This document shows, piece after piece, positions 13,321 through 21,084 of a stretch of DNA of 22,747 bases; the first letter of the stretch is position 1; every line of letters begins with the position of its first letter. Source of the DNA: a virus; IMG/VR virus record IMGVR_UViG_3300047355_000145, positions 1 through 22,747 of that record; one strand, given 5' to 3'. The position numbers and the translations under genes were made by a program. The notes beneath the pieces are model-generated. The model worked only from the letters and a program-made list of their open reading frames with translations. It was not told the DNA's origin and did not search any database.

Positions 13321-13620
13321 TTATCTTCTTCTTTTTTTCTCTTTATCTAATAAAGCAGCAATCTTCATAAGTGTTTCTTTATCTTTGTCAGAGATATTAT
13401 CTAGTTGTTTCTGTTTGTTAATTTTTTCAAGAGACTTTGCCCATTCAGCATCAGATTCCTCAATAGAACTTTCGTACTTCTTTAAGACCTCTTTCCTTTT
13501 CTTTTTTTCTTTATCCATATGTACGGGTACAGTCTCGGAGTCATCTCCTGCTCCAGCAACTGCACCTGTCGTCATATTTTCTTTTACTTTTGATTCTACG
13601 AATTGTTTAAAATTTTTCAT
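13321..13620 (-). CDS. Lysine-rich small protein with capsid-targeting-like leader
   Basis: 99 residues, highly charged, Lys-rich and helical. The N-terminus MKNFKQFVESKVKEN resembles the T4 capsid-targeting sequence (MKTYQEFIAEA in internal protein III), followed by a Gly/Ala-rich GAVAGAGDD linker that could be cut by a prohead protease. The rest is a long charged helix (KEKKKRKEVLKKYE, EWAKSLEKINKQKQL) ending in KKRRR, suited to DNA binding inside the head. All of this is inference from pattern; no family is recognised. The start overlaps the stop of the rimK-like gene (TAATG). Confidence 0.58.
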   Translation of the reverse strand: MKNFKQFVESKVKENMTTGAVAGAGDDSETVPVHMDKEKKKRKEVLKKYESSIEESDAEWAKSLEKINKQKQLDNISDKDKETLMKIAALLDKEKKRRR

Positions 13621-14981
13621 TAGTATTCTCTTATATTTGTTAACATAAATTTACGAGACGGGTTTATCATTAGGTTCGCTCTCGCCATAAAGTCTCTGTT
13701 TGCTAGAAAAGGAATTGAGTTTCTATTATCTAACGATACTTCCATTTCATACTTAGTGTTTAGAAAGTCTAGTTCTACCATAACAACAGGTCGTTCTTCT
13801 TTGGGTTTTAACATTTTAATTACTCTTACTTGAGGTTTCTTATACTTAACCCCTGAAGTTGTCCAAGTAACTATTCCGTCTTTAACTTCAATATCCTCCG
13901 CATGTAACGCGCATGCAGTAGCATTATTTCCTGTATCCATTTTTACAACGAGTGGTTGCCCTTCAACGTCTATCGCCTCTAACACGCCACACTCGGTTGC
14001 ACTTTTTCTCCATACTCCCTTATCGAACATACTATCAAGAACAATCTTATTTACATCCCCCTTGATAACTTTATTTATACCTGTTGTACCCGCTGAATGA
14101 TTGACCTCTATCATATAGGGTACATCCTTCTCTCTGTTTTTTGCGGGCATAAAGTCAACCCCAACCCATTGACCATTCACTGCTTTCGCAGCAAGAAGAA
14201 CATTTTCTTCTTCTAACTTAGTGAGTTTGATTTCTTCTGGTTCAGAACCTTGAGATACATTACTTCGGAAGTCATCTAATATCTTAGGTCGTTTCATCGC
14301 GCCAATAATTTGTTTATCAACCACGATACATCTAACGTCGTAATCAACCTCAATATATTCTTGTATGAGTATATCTGCATAGGGGTCTACCTTATAGACT
14401 AACTGAACTGTTGCCTGTAATGACCTAGCGGATTCAACCAAGAGAACACCGACACCTTTACTTCCTTGTAATGTTTTCAAAACCATAGGAAATTTATTGT
14501 CTAGTGCCTTCGTTGCGAACTGAACACTTTCTTTTTCTGCGTTAGGTATCAATACAGACTTAGGTTGATTAAGACCAACCTCTTGTAGTTGTAGGTAACA
14601 TCTAAATTTATCGTTACATATTTCTATGGTTTGACGTGAGTTATTTACAGGAATTTTATATCTCTCTATCTGAGATATCAAGTCTAAGTGTGAGTCCTTA
14701 CAACCAACGTCGCCTCTAACAAGAACAACAGTATTATCATCAAGTTCAAACCCTGCCTCATCCCCTTCGTTATGAAGTTTAACTATACCAGATTTAGCAT
14801 CACGTGTAATATACGCACCTTCAATGCGACAATCGTATGCTTCCAATGACATTTTCTTTGCCATAGTAATGAGTTTATGACTAGTTGAGTTAGGGTCTTT
14901 TTCCTCAGGTCTTTCTGCGAGAACTACAAGACGGTATGTACTTACGGTCTTATCTTTATTCTCTCGAATAATAAGTCTCAC
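13620..14981 (-). CDS. RimK-type ATP-grasp ligase fused to RimB-like aspartic peptidase
   Basis: 453 residues. Residues about 15-320 are a RimK-type ATP-grasp enzyme: VLKTLQGSKGVGVLL (167-181), ILIQEYIEVDYDVRCIVV (204-221), DDFRSNVSQG (236-245) and YMIEVNHSAGTTGI (289-302). RimK proteins add glutamate or similar amino acids to carboxyl ends. Residues about 331-447 match the 'ATP-dependent zinc protease'/RimB fold of retropepsin-like peptidases: VKMDTGNNATACALHAEDIE (346-365), RPVVMVEL (397-404), LDNRNSIPFLANRDFM (417-432) and INPSRKFML. Ligase and putative tail-removing peptidase are thus one chain. The start is GTG at 14981, with AGGTGAG 8 nt upstream and a 4-nt overlap (GTGA) with the previous gene. 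The target, perhaps a virion or host ribosomal protein, is unknown. Confidence 0.83.
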   Translation of the reverse strand: MRLIIRENKDKTVSTYRLVVLAERPEEKDPNSTSHKLITMAKKMSLEAYDCRIEGAYITRDAKSGIVKLHNEGDEAGFELDDNTVVLVRGDVGCKDSHLDLISQIERYKIPVNNSRQTIEICNDKFRCYLQLQEVGLNQPKSVLIPNAEKESVQFATKALDNKFPMVLKTLQGSKGVGVLLVESARSLQATVQLVYKVDPYADILIQEYIEVDYDVRCIVVDKQIIGAMKRPKILDDFRSNVSQGSEPEEIKLTKLEEENVLLAAKAVNGQWVGVDFMPAKNREKDVPYMIEVNHSAGTTGINKVIKGDVNKIVLDSMFDKGVWRKSATECGVLEAIDVEGQPLVVKMDTGNNATACALHAEDIEVKDGIVTWTTSGVKYKKPQVRVIKMLKPKEERPVVMVELDFLNTKYEMEVSLDNRNSIPFLANRDFMARANLMINPSRKFMLTNIREY

Positions 14982-15586
14982 TTTTTAATCTCACCTGTCG
15001 AAAAGTACACCTTCTTATTAGATTTTAAATGAATACCTTCGTATATGTCTATACCTAAAATGCTGTCAATAGGAAGTGCTTTGTTTTCAACCACTCGTAT
15101 CTTATCGCCTCGTCTTACAATTTCTTCGCCTGTAGTAATTACAGTATCAAACTTAGAACGATAGACTCCCTGAGATAACTCTTTACCTTCTAACATATAC
15201 CATTGAGTTGTTTCTACAAGACAATCTAGGATATCGATACCTGTTTCTTCATGTATCATATTGATTTGTCTATCACTCAAGTTACCGTGTTCTTTGATGA
15301 GAAGTAATGCCGCACCATATCTTGCGATAACAGATTTACCGCCAGGAACTTTTGCCATGAGTTTCTTGAGGTTGATCACTAATCTAATGAATGAGGTATA
15401 ATGTGCCGCATATGCTTCACGATTGGCAACAGTATTAAACCAAGACGAGTTTTTAACAACTAACTTTTTACCGTCTTTATCTATGATACCGTGTTTGAAC
15501 GCACCTAACTTTTCGAAAGGTGTAACAAGAAGTTTTAGAAATCGGATTGTGTAGACTAGGTCTGCCGCACTCTTTAGAATTCCCAT
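14978..15586 (-). CDS. Conserved T4-like phage protein beside the RimK fusion
   Basis: 202 residues. The first half is helical and hydrophobic-basic (ADLVYTIRFLKLLVTPFEKLGAFKHGIID), then comes FIRLVINLKKLMAKVPGGKSVIARYGAALLLIKEHG. The second half reads as a small beta barrel (GEEIVRRGDKIRVVENKALPIDSILGIDIYEGIHLKSNKKVYFS). I recall the 'LVYTFRFLKLLVTPWEK...LMAKVPGG' pattern from marine T4-like phages, where its job is unknown. Overlap with the rimK-like start (GTGA) and abutment to the upstream gene (TAA then ATG) suggest a common function, perhaps as partner or substrate of the ligase. Confidence 0.66.
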   Translation of the reverse strand: MGILKSAADLVYTIRFLKLLVTPFEKLGAFKHGIIDKDGKKLVVKNSSWFNTVANREAYAAHYTSFIRLVINLKKLMAKVPGGKSVIARYGAALLLIKEHGNLSDRQINMIHEETGIDILDCLVETTQWYMLEGKELSQGVYRSKFDTVITTGEEIVRRGDKIRVVENKALPIDSILGIDIYEGIHLKSNKKVYFSTGEIKK

Positions 15587-15946
15587 TTAAATCTCTCTTA
15601 GTTTCATAACAACATTCTTATCCATATGAATGTTAGTATACATATCGTTCTTTATTGCTTTAAGAAAGATTAGAAATGGTTTTAGTGCTACCCAGTGTTC
15701 CTTCTCTATTCTTAGTTCTAACATATTCAAACCTGCTTCATAACCAAAGACATTGAATATAACAATCAAGTGATTCAATATCAGTCTTTCAGATATTTCA
15801 CTCGTATTTCTATATCGAATGAGGAGTCTCTTTATATACTTAAATCTCTTTAAGTCTGCAAAAAATTCCTCACTGTCTATGCTTTTAGGAGTATGGTAGT
15901 TCTTAGCAGCATAAAGTATAATATTGTCTTTAGTCAGTTGCATCAT
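15587..15946 (-). CDS. Conserved small T4-like phage protein
   Basis: 119 residues, helical and basic-aromatic. YAAKNYHTPKSIDSEEFFADLKRFKYIKRLLIRY (12-45) and SERLILNHLIVIFNVFGYEAGLNML, then WVALKPFLIFLKAI and ending VVMKLREI, match a conserved unknown protein that I recall across marine T4-like phages. No catalytic motif or true membrane segment is seen, although the LILNHLIVIFNVFG helix is apolar. Two ATGs in a row occur at the start (15946 or 15943), with a weak GGA before them. It abuts the following gene directly, so they are probably co-translated. Confidence 0.68.
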   Translation of the reverse strand: MMQLTKDNIILYAAKNYHTPKSIDSEEFFADLKRFKYIKRLLIRYRNTSEISERLILNHLIVIFNVFGYEAGLNMLELRIEKEHWVALKPFLIFLKAIKNDMYTNIHMDKNVVMKLREI

Positions 15947-15973
15947 TTATCCAAGTAAAAGTTATACCTTTAC

Positions 15974-16333
15974 TTAGTCTTTTAGTAAGTCCTTCATAGT
16001 TTCTACTAGAGTTTTTTTACTTTTTCTTCTATCAAGTTCAATACCGTGTTGACGACCTAGTGATTCTAATTGAACTTTAGACATTTTTTCAAGAGGTTTA
16101 TTGTTAGCAGGTGCTTCTGTTAACGTTATAACTTCAGGTTCAGGTGATAGTTCTTCTTCTAATGAAGGTTGGGGCGCAACAGGTTCGGGTAGGTTGCCAT
16201 GCCATTCTGCGATTTGTTCTGGCGAGAAACCTCTAGATGCAAATAGTTCTCCAGTAGTTGGGTGTTCCCATCCTCTATAGGTAGGTATTGCGTTTTTACA
16301 CCAACTTGGTGCTTGTATTTTTCCAGTATTCAT
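15974..16333 (-). CDS. Phage protein with C-terminal SAP/HeH-like domain
   Basis: 119 residues. The N-terminus has an aromatic block (WCKNAIPTYRGWEHPTTGELFASRG, then FSPEQIAEWHG) resembling short 'RGW.DP.TGE' segments in phage structural proteins. A Pro/Glu-rich linker (about 48-80) follows, and then MSKVQLESLGRQHGIELDRR, continuing to SKKTLVETMKDLL (84-117), a helix-extended-helix pattern like SAP or HeH nucleic-acid-binding domains. A role in binding DNA or RNA is possible. The ribosome site is weak (AAGAAAG). Confidence is good for the gene and moderate for the domain. Confidence 0.62.
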   Translation of the reverse strand: MNTGKIQAPSWCKNAIPTYRGWEHPTTGELFASRGFSPEQIAEWHGNLPEPVAPQPSLEEELSPEPEVITLTEAPANNKPLEKMSKVQLESLGRQHGIELDRRKSKKTLVETMKDLLKD

Positions 16334-16352
16334 AATTTTTCTTTCTTATAAT

Positions 16353-16613
16353 TTAGTAACTGAATCCGATGCCTACACCTAGTACTTCAACAGATGCAGC
16401 AAATATTTTATCAGTTTTTCTTTTACGGAGGATAAGTTTTTCCTTCGCGTCTATTGAAATAGTACCTATGTCAGTACCATCTGCTTTTTCAAGAGTGACA
16501 AGACGTATTGCTGTGCCACTGTTAAAAAGTCTTACCACACTCGCATCACCGAATGTAGATGCTGCGCCGGAGGTTATTCCGCACGCTGCTTCTGTGTTTT
16601 GTAGAGTTATCAT
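16353..16613 (-). CDS. Small beta-rich protein, possible virion decoration
   Basis: 86 residues, beta-rich and small-residue-rich: MITLQNTEAACGITSGAAST, GDASVVRLFNSGTAIRLVTLEK, then GTISIDAKEKLILRKRKTDKIFAASVEVLGVGI. The order of a 'VRL.N.GTA..LVT' strand, a 'GTI.I...E...L.K..TD..FA' strand and a glycine-rich end reminds me of small conserved structural proteins of marine T4-like phages. It starts directly after the stop of the 523-residue gene upstream. Function inferred only. Confidence 0.6.
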   Translation of the reverse strand: MITLQNTEAACGITSGAASTFGDASVVRLFNSGTAIRLVTLEKADGTDIGTISIDAKEKLILRKRKTDKIFAASVEVLGVGIGFSY

Positions 16614-18185
16614 TTACTTCTTGTCCTTCTTCTCGTTAGTGATTCCCCTTCTTTTATCCATACGCTGCATAAATTCTTTCGCCATTTTCATACGACCATC
16701 GTAAGGATTTTTTTCTTTAATCTCTTTCTTAAGAACTTTCTTGCTGAAGTCAACATTCTCACCAGCGAGATGAGCACGTGCCATATCGACAAGAGACTTC
16801 ATTTCTTCGGTTCCTTCTTTAACAGGATTAACGACTTTAGTATCTCCAACAGTATTATCTACATCACGTTTACCAGACTTTGGTTTAGTGGCATCAGAAC
16901 CTGCTTTAGTAACTACTTCGTGGGACTCTTCTTCTTTATCTTCAATCTTTTTATCAGAACCATCATGTTTCTTGATAAACTCTTTACTCTTTGGTGACTC
17001 TTTATCATCAATCTCTTCATCGTCGATTGCTTTCTTAGATAAATCTTTACCATCTTTATCTTTACCGTCAGACTTGAGTGCTGCTTCTAACATTGCAATA
17101 AAGTCTTCACCAATCTTTTCAATCTCTGCAGTCTTAGGAGACTTAGCGACATCACTCATTGGTTCGAAGTTTGCATCAGCAGATGCCTTGAGTTTTTTCT
17201 TTTTATTTTTACCTTTGACTTCTTCTTTCTTAGCAGGTTTCTTACCGCCATCAATTTTGTCATCAACTGTAGCACGACGATTGTGTAAATACTCGTCACT
17301 ATCATCTACATCACCATCGTTGTCAATGTCTTTATCCTTACGGTCTTTGAACTTCTTATCGTTCTCTTTATCATTAACAGGGTCAAGTGCTTCGTCTGTT
17401 TTATCTTTCTGATTCAATCTAAGACCTTTACCAAGTTTAGTCATTTCTTCTTGTTCTTTCTTATCTTTCTGATTTAACCTAAGACCATTGCCCATCTTAG
17501 TCATTTCTTCCTTAGATTTTTTATCTTTCTGATTTAACCTAAGACCGTTACCCATCTTAGTCATTTCTTTAACTGCCTCTAGTACAGAAATCATATCTGC
17601 GCCAGATACAGAACTTGGTAGTGCTTTCTCTAGTGACTTTTCTATGTCCATACTATCCATTGCCATTGAAGCAAACTTTTTTGCAAACGGTTTAAGTTTA
17701 CTGTTCTTACTCATCTTCGCAACGACTCTATCTATTTTCATTGCGAGGTCTTTTACACTACCTTCGTTTTTCATTTCTTCTTTCTCTTTTTTGCTTATGG
17801 CGATTGCCGCTTGTTGTTCAGGGGATACTGCTTCTTCTATCTGTTCTGCAAGACCCCAACCTTTTCTGAGATACTCTTTTTCTTTGGACTTGTCAACCAC
17901 AAGTACTTTATTATTCTTGACGACCATAACATCTTTCTTTGGGTCAAGCATTTGACGTGGTAACTTTTTCTCTTTTACCAAATCGGGTTCTTCGTGAGTG
18001 TAACCTAGTTTCTTCATACGTTCGTGGTCTTCAGGTTTCTCTGCCTTATGACCTTCTCCCGTTTCAGGGTCATACATCATATGAGGTTTGAAGTCTTTGT
18101 TATCAGAAACTTCTTCTTCTTTGGTCTTTGCTTCGTATATAGAACGATACGCATTACCAAGATTGTTTATATCAGATGTTTTCAT
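16614..18185 (-). CDS. Large Lys/Glu/Asp-rich protein with tandem repeats and EF-hand-like loop
   Basis: 523 residues, extremely charged, low in aromatics, mostly disordered or helical. The N-terminus MKTSDINNLGNAYRSIYEAK resembles the start of structural proteins in marine T4-like phages. Residues 207-266 are three tandem 20-residue copies (EMTKMGNGLRLNQKDKK type). Residues 286-297 (DIDNDGDVDDSD) fit a calcium-binding EF-hand/dockerin loop with ligands D286, D288, D290 and D297. The remainder is Lys/Asp/Ser-rich linker (DGKDKDGKDLSKK). A good ribosome site GGGAG lies 6 nt before the ATG. A virion or internal head protein is my best guess; nothing enzymatic is visible. Confidence 0.68.
   Translation of the reverse strand: MKTSDINNLGNAYRSIYEAKTKEEEVSDNKDFKPHMMYDPETGEGHKAEKPEDHERMKKLGYTHEEPDLVKEKKLPRQMLDPKKDVMVVKNNKVLVVDKSKEKEYLRKGWGLAEQIEEAVSPEQQAAIAISKKEKEEMKNEGSVKDLAMKIDRVVAKMSKNSKLKPFAKKFASMAMDSMDIEKSLEKALPSSVSGADMISVLEAVKEMTKMGNGLRLNQKDKKSKEEMTKMGNGLRLNQKDKKEQEEMTKLGKGLRLNQKDKTDEALDPVNDKENDKKFKDRKDKDIDNDGDVDDSDEYLHNRRATVDDKIDGGKKPAKKEEVKGKNKKKKLKASADANFEPMSDVAKSPKTAEIEKIGEDFIAMLEAALKSDGKDKDGKDLSKKAIDDEEIDDKESPKSKEFIKKHDGSDKKIEDKEEESHEVVTKAGSDATKPKSGKRDVDNTVGDTKVVNPVKEGTEEMKSLVDMARAHLAGENVDFSKKVLKKEIKEKNPYDGRMKMAKEFMQRMDKRRGITNEKKDKK
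17388..17567 (-). repeat. Three tandem 60-bp in-frame repeats
   Basis: Three head-to-tail 60-nt units inside the 523-residue gene, each encoding about EMTK-G-GLRLNQKDK. Units 1 and 2 differ at few bases over their shared core, unit 3 is more diverged (KLGKG for KMGNG), suggesting a recent duplication by slippage or recombination. The reading frame is kept. Confidence 0.85.
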
Positions 18186-18198
18186 TAGTATCTCCCTA

Positions 18199-18477
18199 TT
18201 ACATCCAGATTACATTGACAGTTCCTGCAATTATTGCGGCACTTATCAACCATACTACTTTATTTATAACCTTTATTGTTCCGTGATTACTATCACAGAC
18301 TTTCTCTATTTCATCAAGTTTCACAGAGAACTTATTCATTCTCTCTACTGCGTTTGAGCGAACTTCCTCGCTTGCCTGTAACTTCTCTTCAACTCGTGCG
18401 AGACTGACCATGACTTCTGCCATTTGATCAAGTTTAAACTCTATACGGTCTAATCTTTCTTTTTGTGTGTCTGCCAT
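18199..18477 (-). CDS. Coiled-coil protein with C-terminal TM anchor (XhlA-like)
   Basis: 92 residues. Residues 1-65 are a charged heptad-like helix (ERLDRIEFKLDQMAEVMVSL, ARVEEKLQ), and 70-90 form one membrane segment (VINKVVWLISAAIIAGTVNVIWM). This layout resembles haemolysin XhlA-like and related small phage proteins that act with holins at the membrane, but it is common and not diagnostic. The leader carries a perfect TATAAATA box 39 nt before the ATG, the best late-promoter candidate here. The gene body also contains TATAAATA at 18268-18261. Confidence 0.58.
   Translation of the reverse strand: MADTQKERLDRIEFKLDQMAEVMVSLARVEEKLQASEEVRSNAVERMNKFSVKLDEIEKVCDSNHGTIKVINKVVWLISAAIIAGTVNVIWM
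18261..18268 (-). promoter_or_regulatory. TATAAATA box inside the 18199-18477 gene
   Basis: A perfect match to the T4 late promoter box on the minus strand, 75 nt before the start of the 523-residue gene (18185). It lies within coding sequence, and such 8-mers are expected a few times by chance in this AT-rich window, so support is modest. Confidence 0.3.
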
Positions 18478-18515
18478 TTATCAGTTTCCCATTTGATGTA
18501 GAAATATTCTACTTC

Positions 18516-18523
18516 TATTTATA
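18516..18523 (-). promoter_or_regulatory. T4-late-type promoter candidate TATAAATA
   Basis: Perfect TATAAATA on the minus strand in the 52-nt gap before the gene at 18477, the sole intergenic full match found. Late promoters of T4 consist of this box alone, read by the phage sigma gp55. A leader of about 30 nt would result. The absence of sigma70-like -35/-10 pairs in this region supports the reading. Confidence 0.45.
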
Positions 18524-18529
18524 CTTATT

Positions 18530-18784
18530 TTACTCTTTAAAAACACGAATAACTAAATCATCGCACCCTTTTATTATACGATGATACTCCATCGCCTTTA
18601 TATTGTATTCTTTATTCTGTTCCATCACGATAGGAAGTTGATTGTCCTTTTGAAGTTTCCATCCGTTACCAGACTCAACCACAATCCTTCTGTCCTCTCT
18701 ATCACGATGCCATATTAAATCAAGTTCGTCAACTTCCTCAGAGAAAGTTCTTATATTATTATTATCACAATAAGGATTTACCAA
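18530..18784 (-). CDS. Small conserved protein, possibly cupin-like, TTG start
   Basis: 84 residues starting at TTG 18784-18782, chosen because GGAGG lies 9 nt upstream and no in-frame ATG gives a sensible length. The start overlaps the upstream stop (TTGGTAA). IWHRDREDRRIVVESGNGWKL followed by QLPIVMEQNKEYNIKAMEYHRII looks like the strands of a small cupin barrel, with His at 26 and 68 in roughly the positions of cupin ligands. I recall similar small proteins in marine T4-like phages ('HRD.EDR...L.G.GW..Q.D..LP'). Function unknown. Confidence 0.55.
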   Translation of the reverse strand: MVNPYCDNNNIRTFSEEVDELDLIWHRDREDRRIVVESGNGWKLQKDNQLPIVMEQNKEYNIKAMEYHRIIKGCDDLVIRVFKE

Positions 18785-19305
18785 AAGAAGTTGCCTCCTC
18801 CACTCAATCCTAGTTGTTTCGCATAACGAGGTAGTCTACATGCCCAATACCCTGCGGTCATCTTATCGTTCTTTGTATCACACTTATGTCGTGCAACAAA
18901 AGACTTACGTGCGGCAGGGTCATTTAGTTTCACCTTTAATCCTGTAGTGTCTCCCCACGAAATCTTTTTAATATTACCTGTAGTAGGGTCTTTGACATAT
19001 ACATAATACTTCTTTGTTCCACCGCGTTTCGGTTTGTTCAGTTCAGGTTCTTCCTCCTCAAAGATACAATCTAACGCAACATTATCCCCGTTAAACTCTG
19101 CAAACTCGCCAAGGTTACTCTCTATTATCTCAAGGTCATTACCTGTTACTTCTAGATTACCTTCATAATACTTATTACGTGCCTCACGGAAATACTCATA
19201 GTACTTCTCGGAACCTACACGATACCAGTTATCCTCAATCAAAGAAGAACATTGATTACAACAATCAGATGTACCGCAGTTCGTATGTTCCGTAAACTTC
19301 AACAA
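18778..19305 (-). CDS. Cysteine-containing conserved phage protein, TTG start
   Basis: 175 residues. The start is TTG at 19305 (a second TTG follows), directly after the TAG of the preceding gene; AGGTAG is the nearest ribosome site. An N-terminal CGTSDCCNQC (10-19) could bind zinc. The C-terminal half, KKYYVYVKDPTTGNIKKISWGD then RKSFVARHKCDTKNDKMTAGYWACRLPRY, matches a block I recall in many large phages ('...F.ARH.CD...D...YW.C..'), of unknown function. Ends GLSGGGNFFW, whose codons carry the ribosome site for the next gene. Coding potential is clear from length and pattern; no role is claimed. Confidence 0.62.
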   Translation of the reverse strand: MLKFTEHTNCGTSDCCNQCSSLIEDNWYRVGSEKYYEYFREARNKYYEGNLEVTGNDLEIIESNLGEFAEFNGDNVALDCIFEEEEPELNKPKRGGTKKYYVYVKDPTTGNIKKISWGDTTGLKVKLNDPAARKSFVARHKCDTKNDKMTAGYWACRLPRYAKQLGLSGGGNFFW

Positions 19306-21084
19306 CTATCTACCTAATATCTTCTTTACATCAGCAAGAGACTTGATAGATTTCTGAAACTTATCTTTCTCAAAAGACTTCTTCAAAGAATTAAACTTTA
19401 CCAACATTTGTTGAGCAGTTCTTCGGTCAACCTTTTTCTTACCAGAAGGGAATATTACTTCTGCTCCATTAGGTAAGTCTGCTGCTTTTCTAAGTTGCAT
19501 TATGATATTTTTATTTGCTGCTTTCTTATCTGAATCCGTTGCGCTATCATCGGTATCTCTCTTAAGAGAAGCAAGACCTCTTTTATCATCTCTTTTAAAC
19601 GCACGTCTTGCGTCAGCATAAGCAGATGCTTCATCAACAGGTTCTTTACCTTCTTCACTTGCCATATAGTCGCGAACACTATCCATATAGTCTACTGCTT
19701 TTGTCAACTTAGATTGAACCCACTCAGGTAGATTGTCCATCTCTTGTATAGATGCCATTAAATCTTCTACCGCAGACTTTGCAGTTCTGAGTTGACTTAG
19801 TGCCATTCCACCTTCGTTATCATACTCATCATTTTCCATCTTAACACCTTTCGCAACATTAGTAGCGATTGCCATTTTCTTACCCATAGGCATGTCTGGA
19901 CTATCTTTCTCGATTGCCTTCGCAACCTTTTCGCGTTTATCCATCTCTGCGTCAGTAAGTTTTCTTTCTACTACAACTGAGAAGATTTCGTCGTGGTCTT
20001 TTTTCTTTGAAAGGTCTTTCCATCTAGAAGGTAACTCAACACTTGTAGGTGTTTGTTTTATGATTTCCTTTGAAGCAACTGCTTGTTTCTTCATCCACTT
20101 AGTTTTCGCACCCTTACTATGGAAAGATATCTTGACATTTTCTTCAAGTGATTCTTTCATATTCTTAAGTTCTATTTGTGCCTTTTTAAAATTTACTTTA
20201 CCAATAAGTGATAAGATAGTATCTCTTGATTTAAGAACTGCTTCATAATCTTTGTTGTACTTAGTATCCTTAAGTTCTTTATCACCCATTACAACAATCT
20301 TCTGATAACCTTTTAGAACTGCCTGCATGTCCTTAGATAACTTTTTTAATGCGTCTACCTCTTTTTGTTGAACTTCATTTATCTGTACTGTTTCTTCAAG
20401 TTCAGTTGACTCCATATAGTCTCTTGCGTGTAATCGTTTACCACTTTTCTTTGCGTACTCACCCGCAGCAATCATAGATACAAACCTAATTTTTGCTCGT
20501 GCAATCTGTTCTAGTCTATCAACATCTAACTCGCTAATCTTTGTCTTCAACTTCTTATAGTTTTGAGAACTTGGGTCAATACGTTTGATAGTTGAATATG
20601 ACTTCTTCATTTTTTGTAGTTGTGCGTCTGAAAAACCTGCTTCGTCAAGTGATTCTTTTATCATATCCATAACTTCTGATGGCATCCTACCATGGGCATA
20701 CACAACACGACCTTCTTTGGGGTCTTTATAAAGGTATACTCCATCCCCAAAAGTAATTCGAGTCCAACCTCTATTCCTTGTTCGAAGTATCTCTTTTTTT
20801 CTAATAGGAATTTGTTTCTCAAAACCACCACGTTTAAATTTGATTTTGACAGTATCACCTACTTTTAGACTATCAAATACTTTTACTAACTTTGCTTTTC
20901 TTTCTTTCGATAAAGTGATTGGTCCAGATTGTCTTGTCCCTACTTCTTCTTGTTGACTCAGTCTTTCTTTTTCTGCCTTATGAGTTTGAACTAACTTTTC
21001 TTTCTCTTGAGCGTGCTTCAACGAAAGTTTCGCTCTCTCTTCAGGGGTTGCCTTTTCTTCTGATATTCCTTTAAACTTTTTCAT
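19306..21084 (-). CDS. Large Lys-rich modular phage protein, likely virion-associated
   Basis: 592 residues, rich in Lys and Glu. Modules in order: N-terminal charged helix (1-50); an SH3-like beta block, SLKVGDTVKIKFKRG, continuing to WTRITFGDGVYLYKD and ending MPSEVMDMIKESLDEAGFSD; helical middle (about 230-320); a Lys block (VERKLTDAEMDKREKVAKAI, then MPMGKKMAIATNVAKGVK) common in marine phages; a helical cassette (MALSQLRTAKSAVEDLMASI, then LPEWVQSKLTKAVDYMDSV) also common there; a final Lys-rich helix. The cassettes recur in different proteins of T4-like marine phages, so this is a mosaic. No enzymatic motif is seen. The stop directly precedes the TTG of the next gene; its ATG overlaps the previous stop by one base. 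Confidence 0.66.
   Translation of the reverse strand: MKKFKGISEEKATPEERAKLSLKHAQEKEKLVQTHKAEKERLSQQEEVGTRQSGPITLSKERKAKLVKVFDSLKVGDTVKIKFKRGGFEKQIPIRKKEILRTRNRGWTRITFGDGVYLYKDPKEGRVVYAHGRMPSEVMDMIKESLDEAGFSDAQLQKMKKSYSTIKRIDPSSQNYKKLKTKISELDVDRLEQIARAKIRFVSMIAAGEYAKKSGKRLHARDYMESTELEETVQINEVQQKEVDALKKLSKDMQAVLKGYQKIVVMGDKELKDTKYNKDYEAVLKSRDTILSLIGKVNFKKAQIELKNMKESLEENVKISFHSKGAKTKWMKKQAVASKEIIKQTPTSVELPSRWKDLSKKKDHDEIFSVVVERKLTDAEMDKREKVAKAIEKDSPDMPMGKKMAIATNVAKGVKMENDEYDNEGGMALSQLRTAKSAVEDLMASIQEMDNLPEWVQSKLTKAVDYMDSVRDYMASEEGKEPVDEASAYADARRAFKRDDKRGLASLKRDTDDSATDSDKKAANKNIIMQLRKAADLPNGAEVIFPSGKKKVDRRTAQQMLVKFNSLKKSFEKDKFQKSIKSLADVKKILGR

Noticed and set aside
14072-14079. TATAAATA inside the RimK-like gene
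   Set aside because: It is 450 nt from the next gene start, and the 8-mer is expected a few times by chance at this base composition.
16888-17412. Long plus-strand open frame (174 codons), Ser/Leu-rich
   Set aside because: It is antisense to the Lys/Asp/Glu-rich repeat protein; the Ser/Leu/Phe-rich translation is what antisense of such codons gives.
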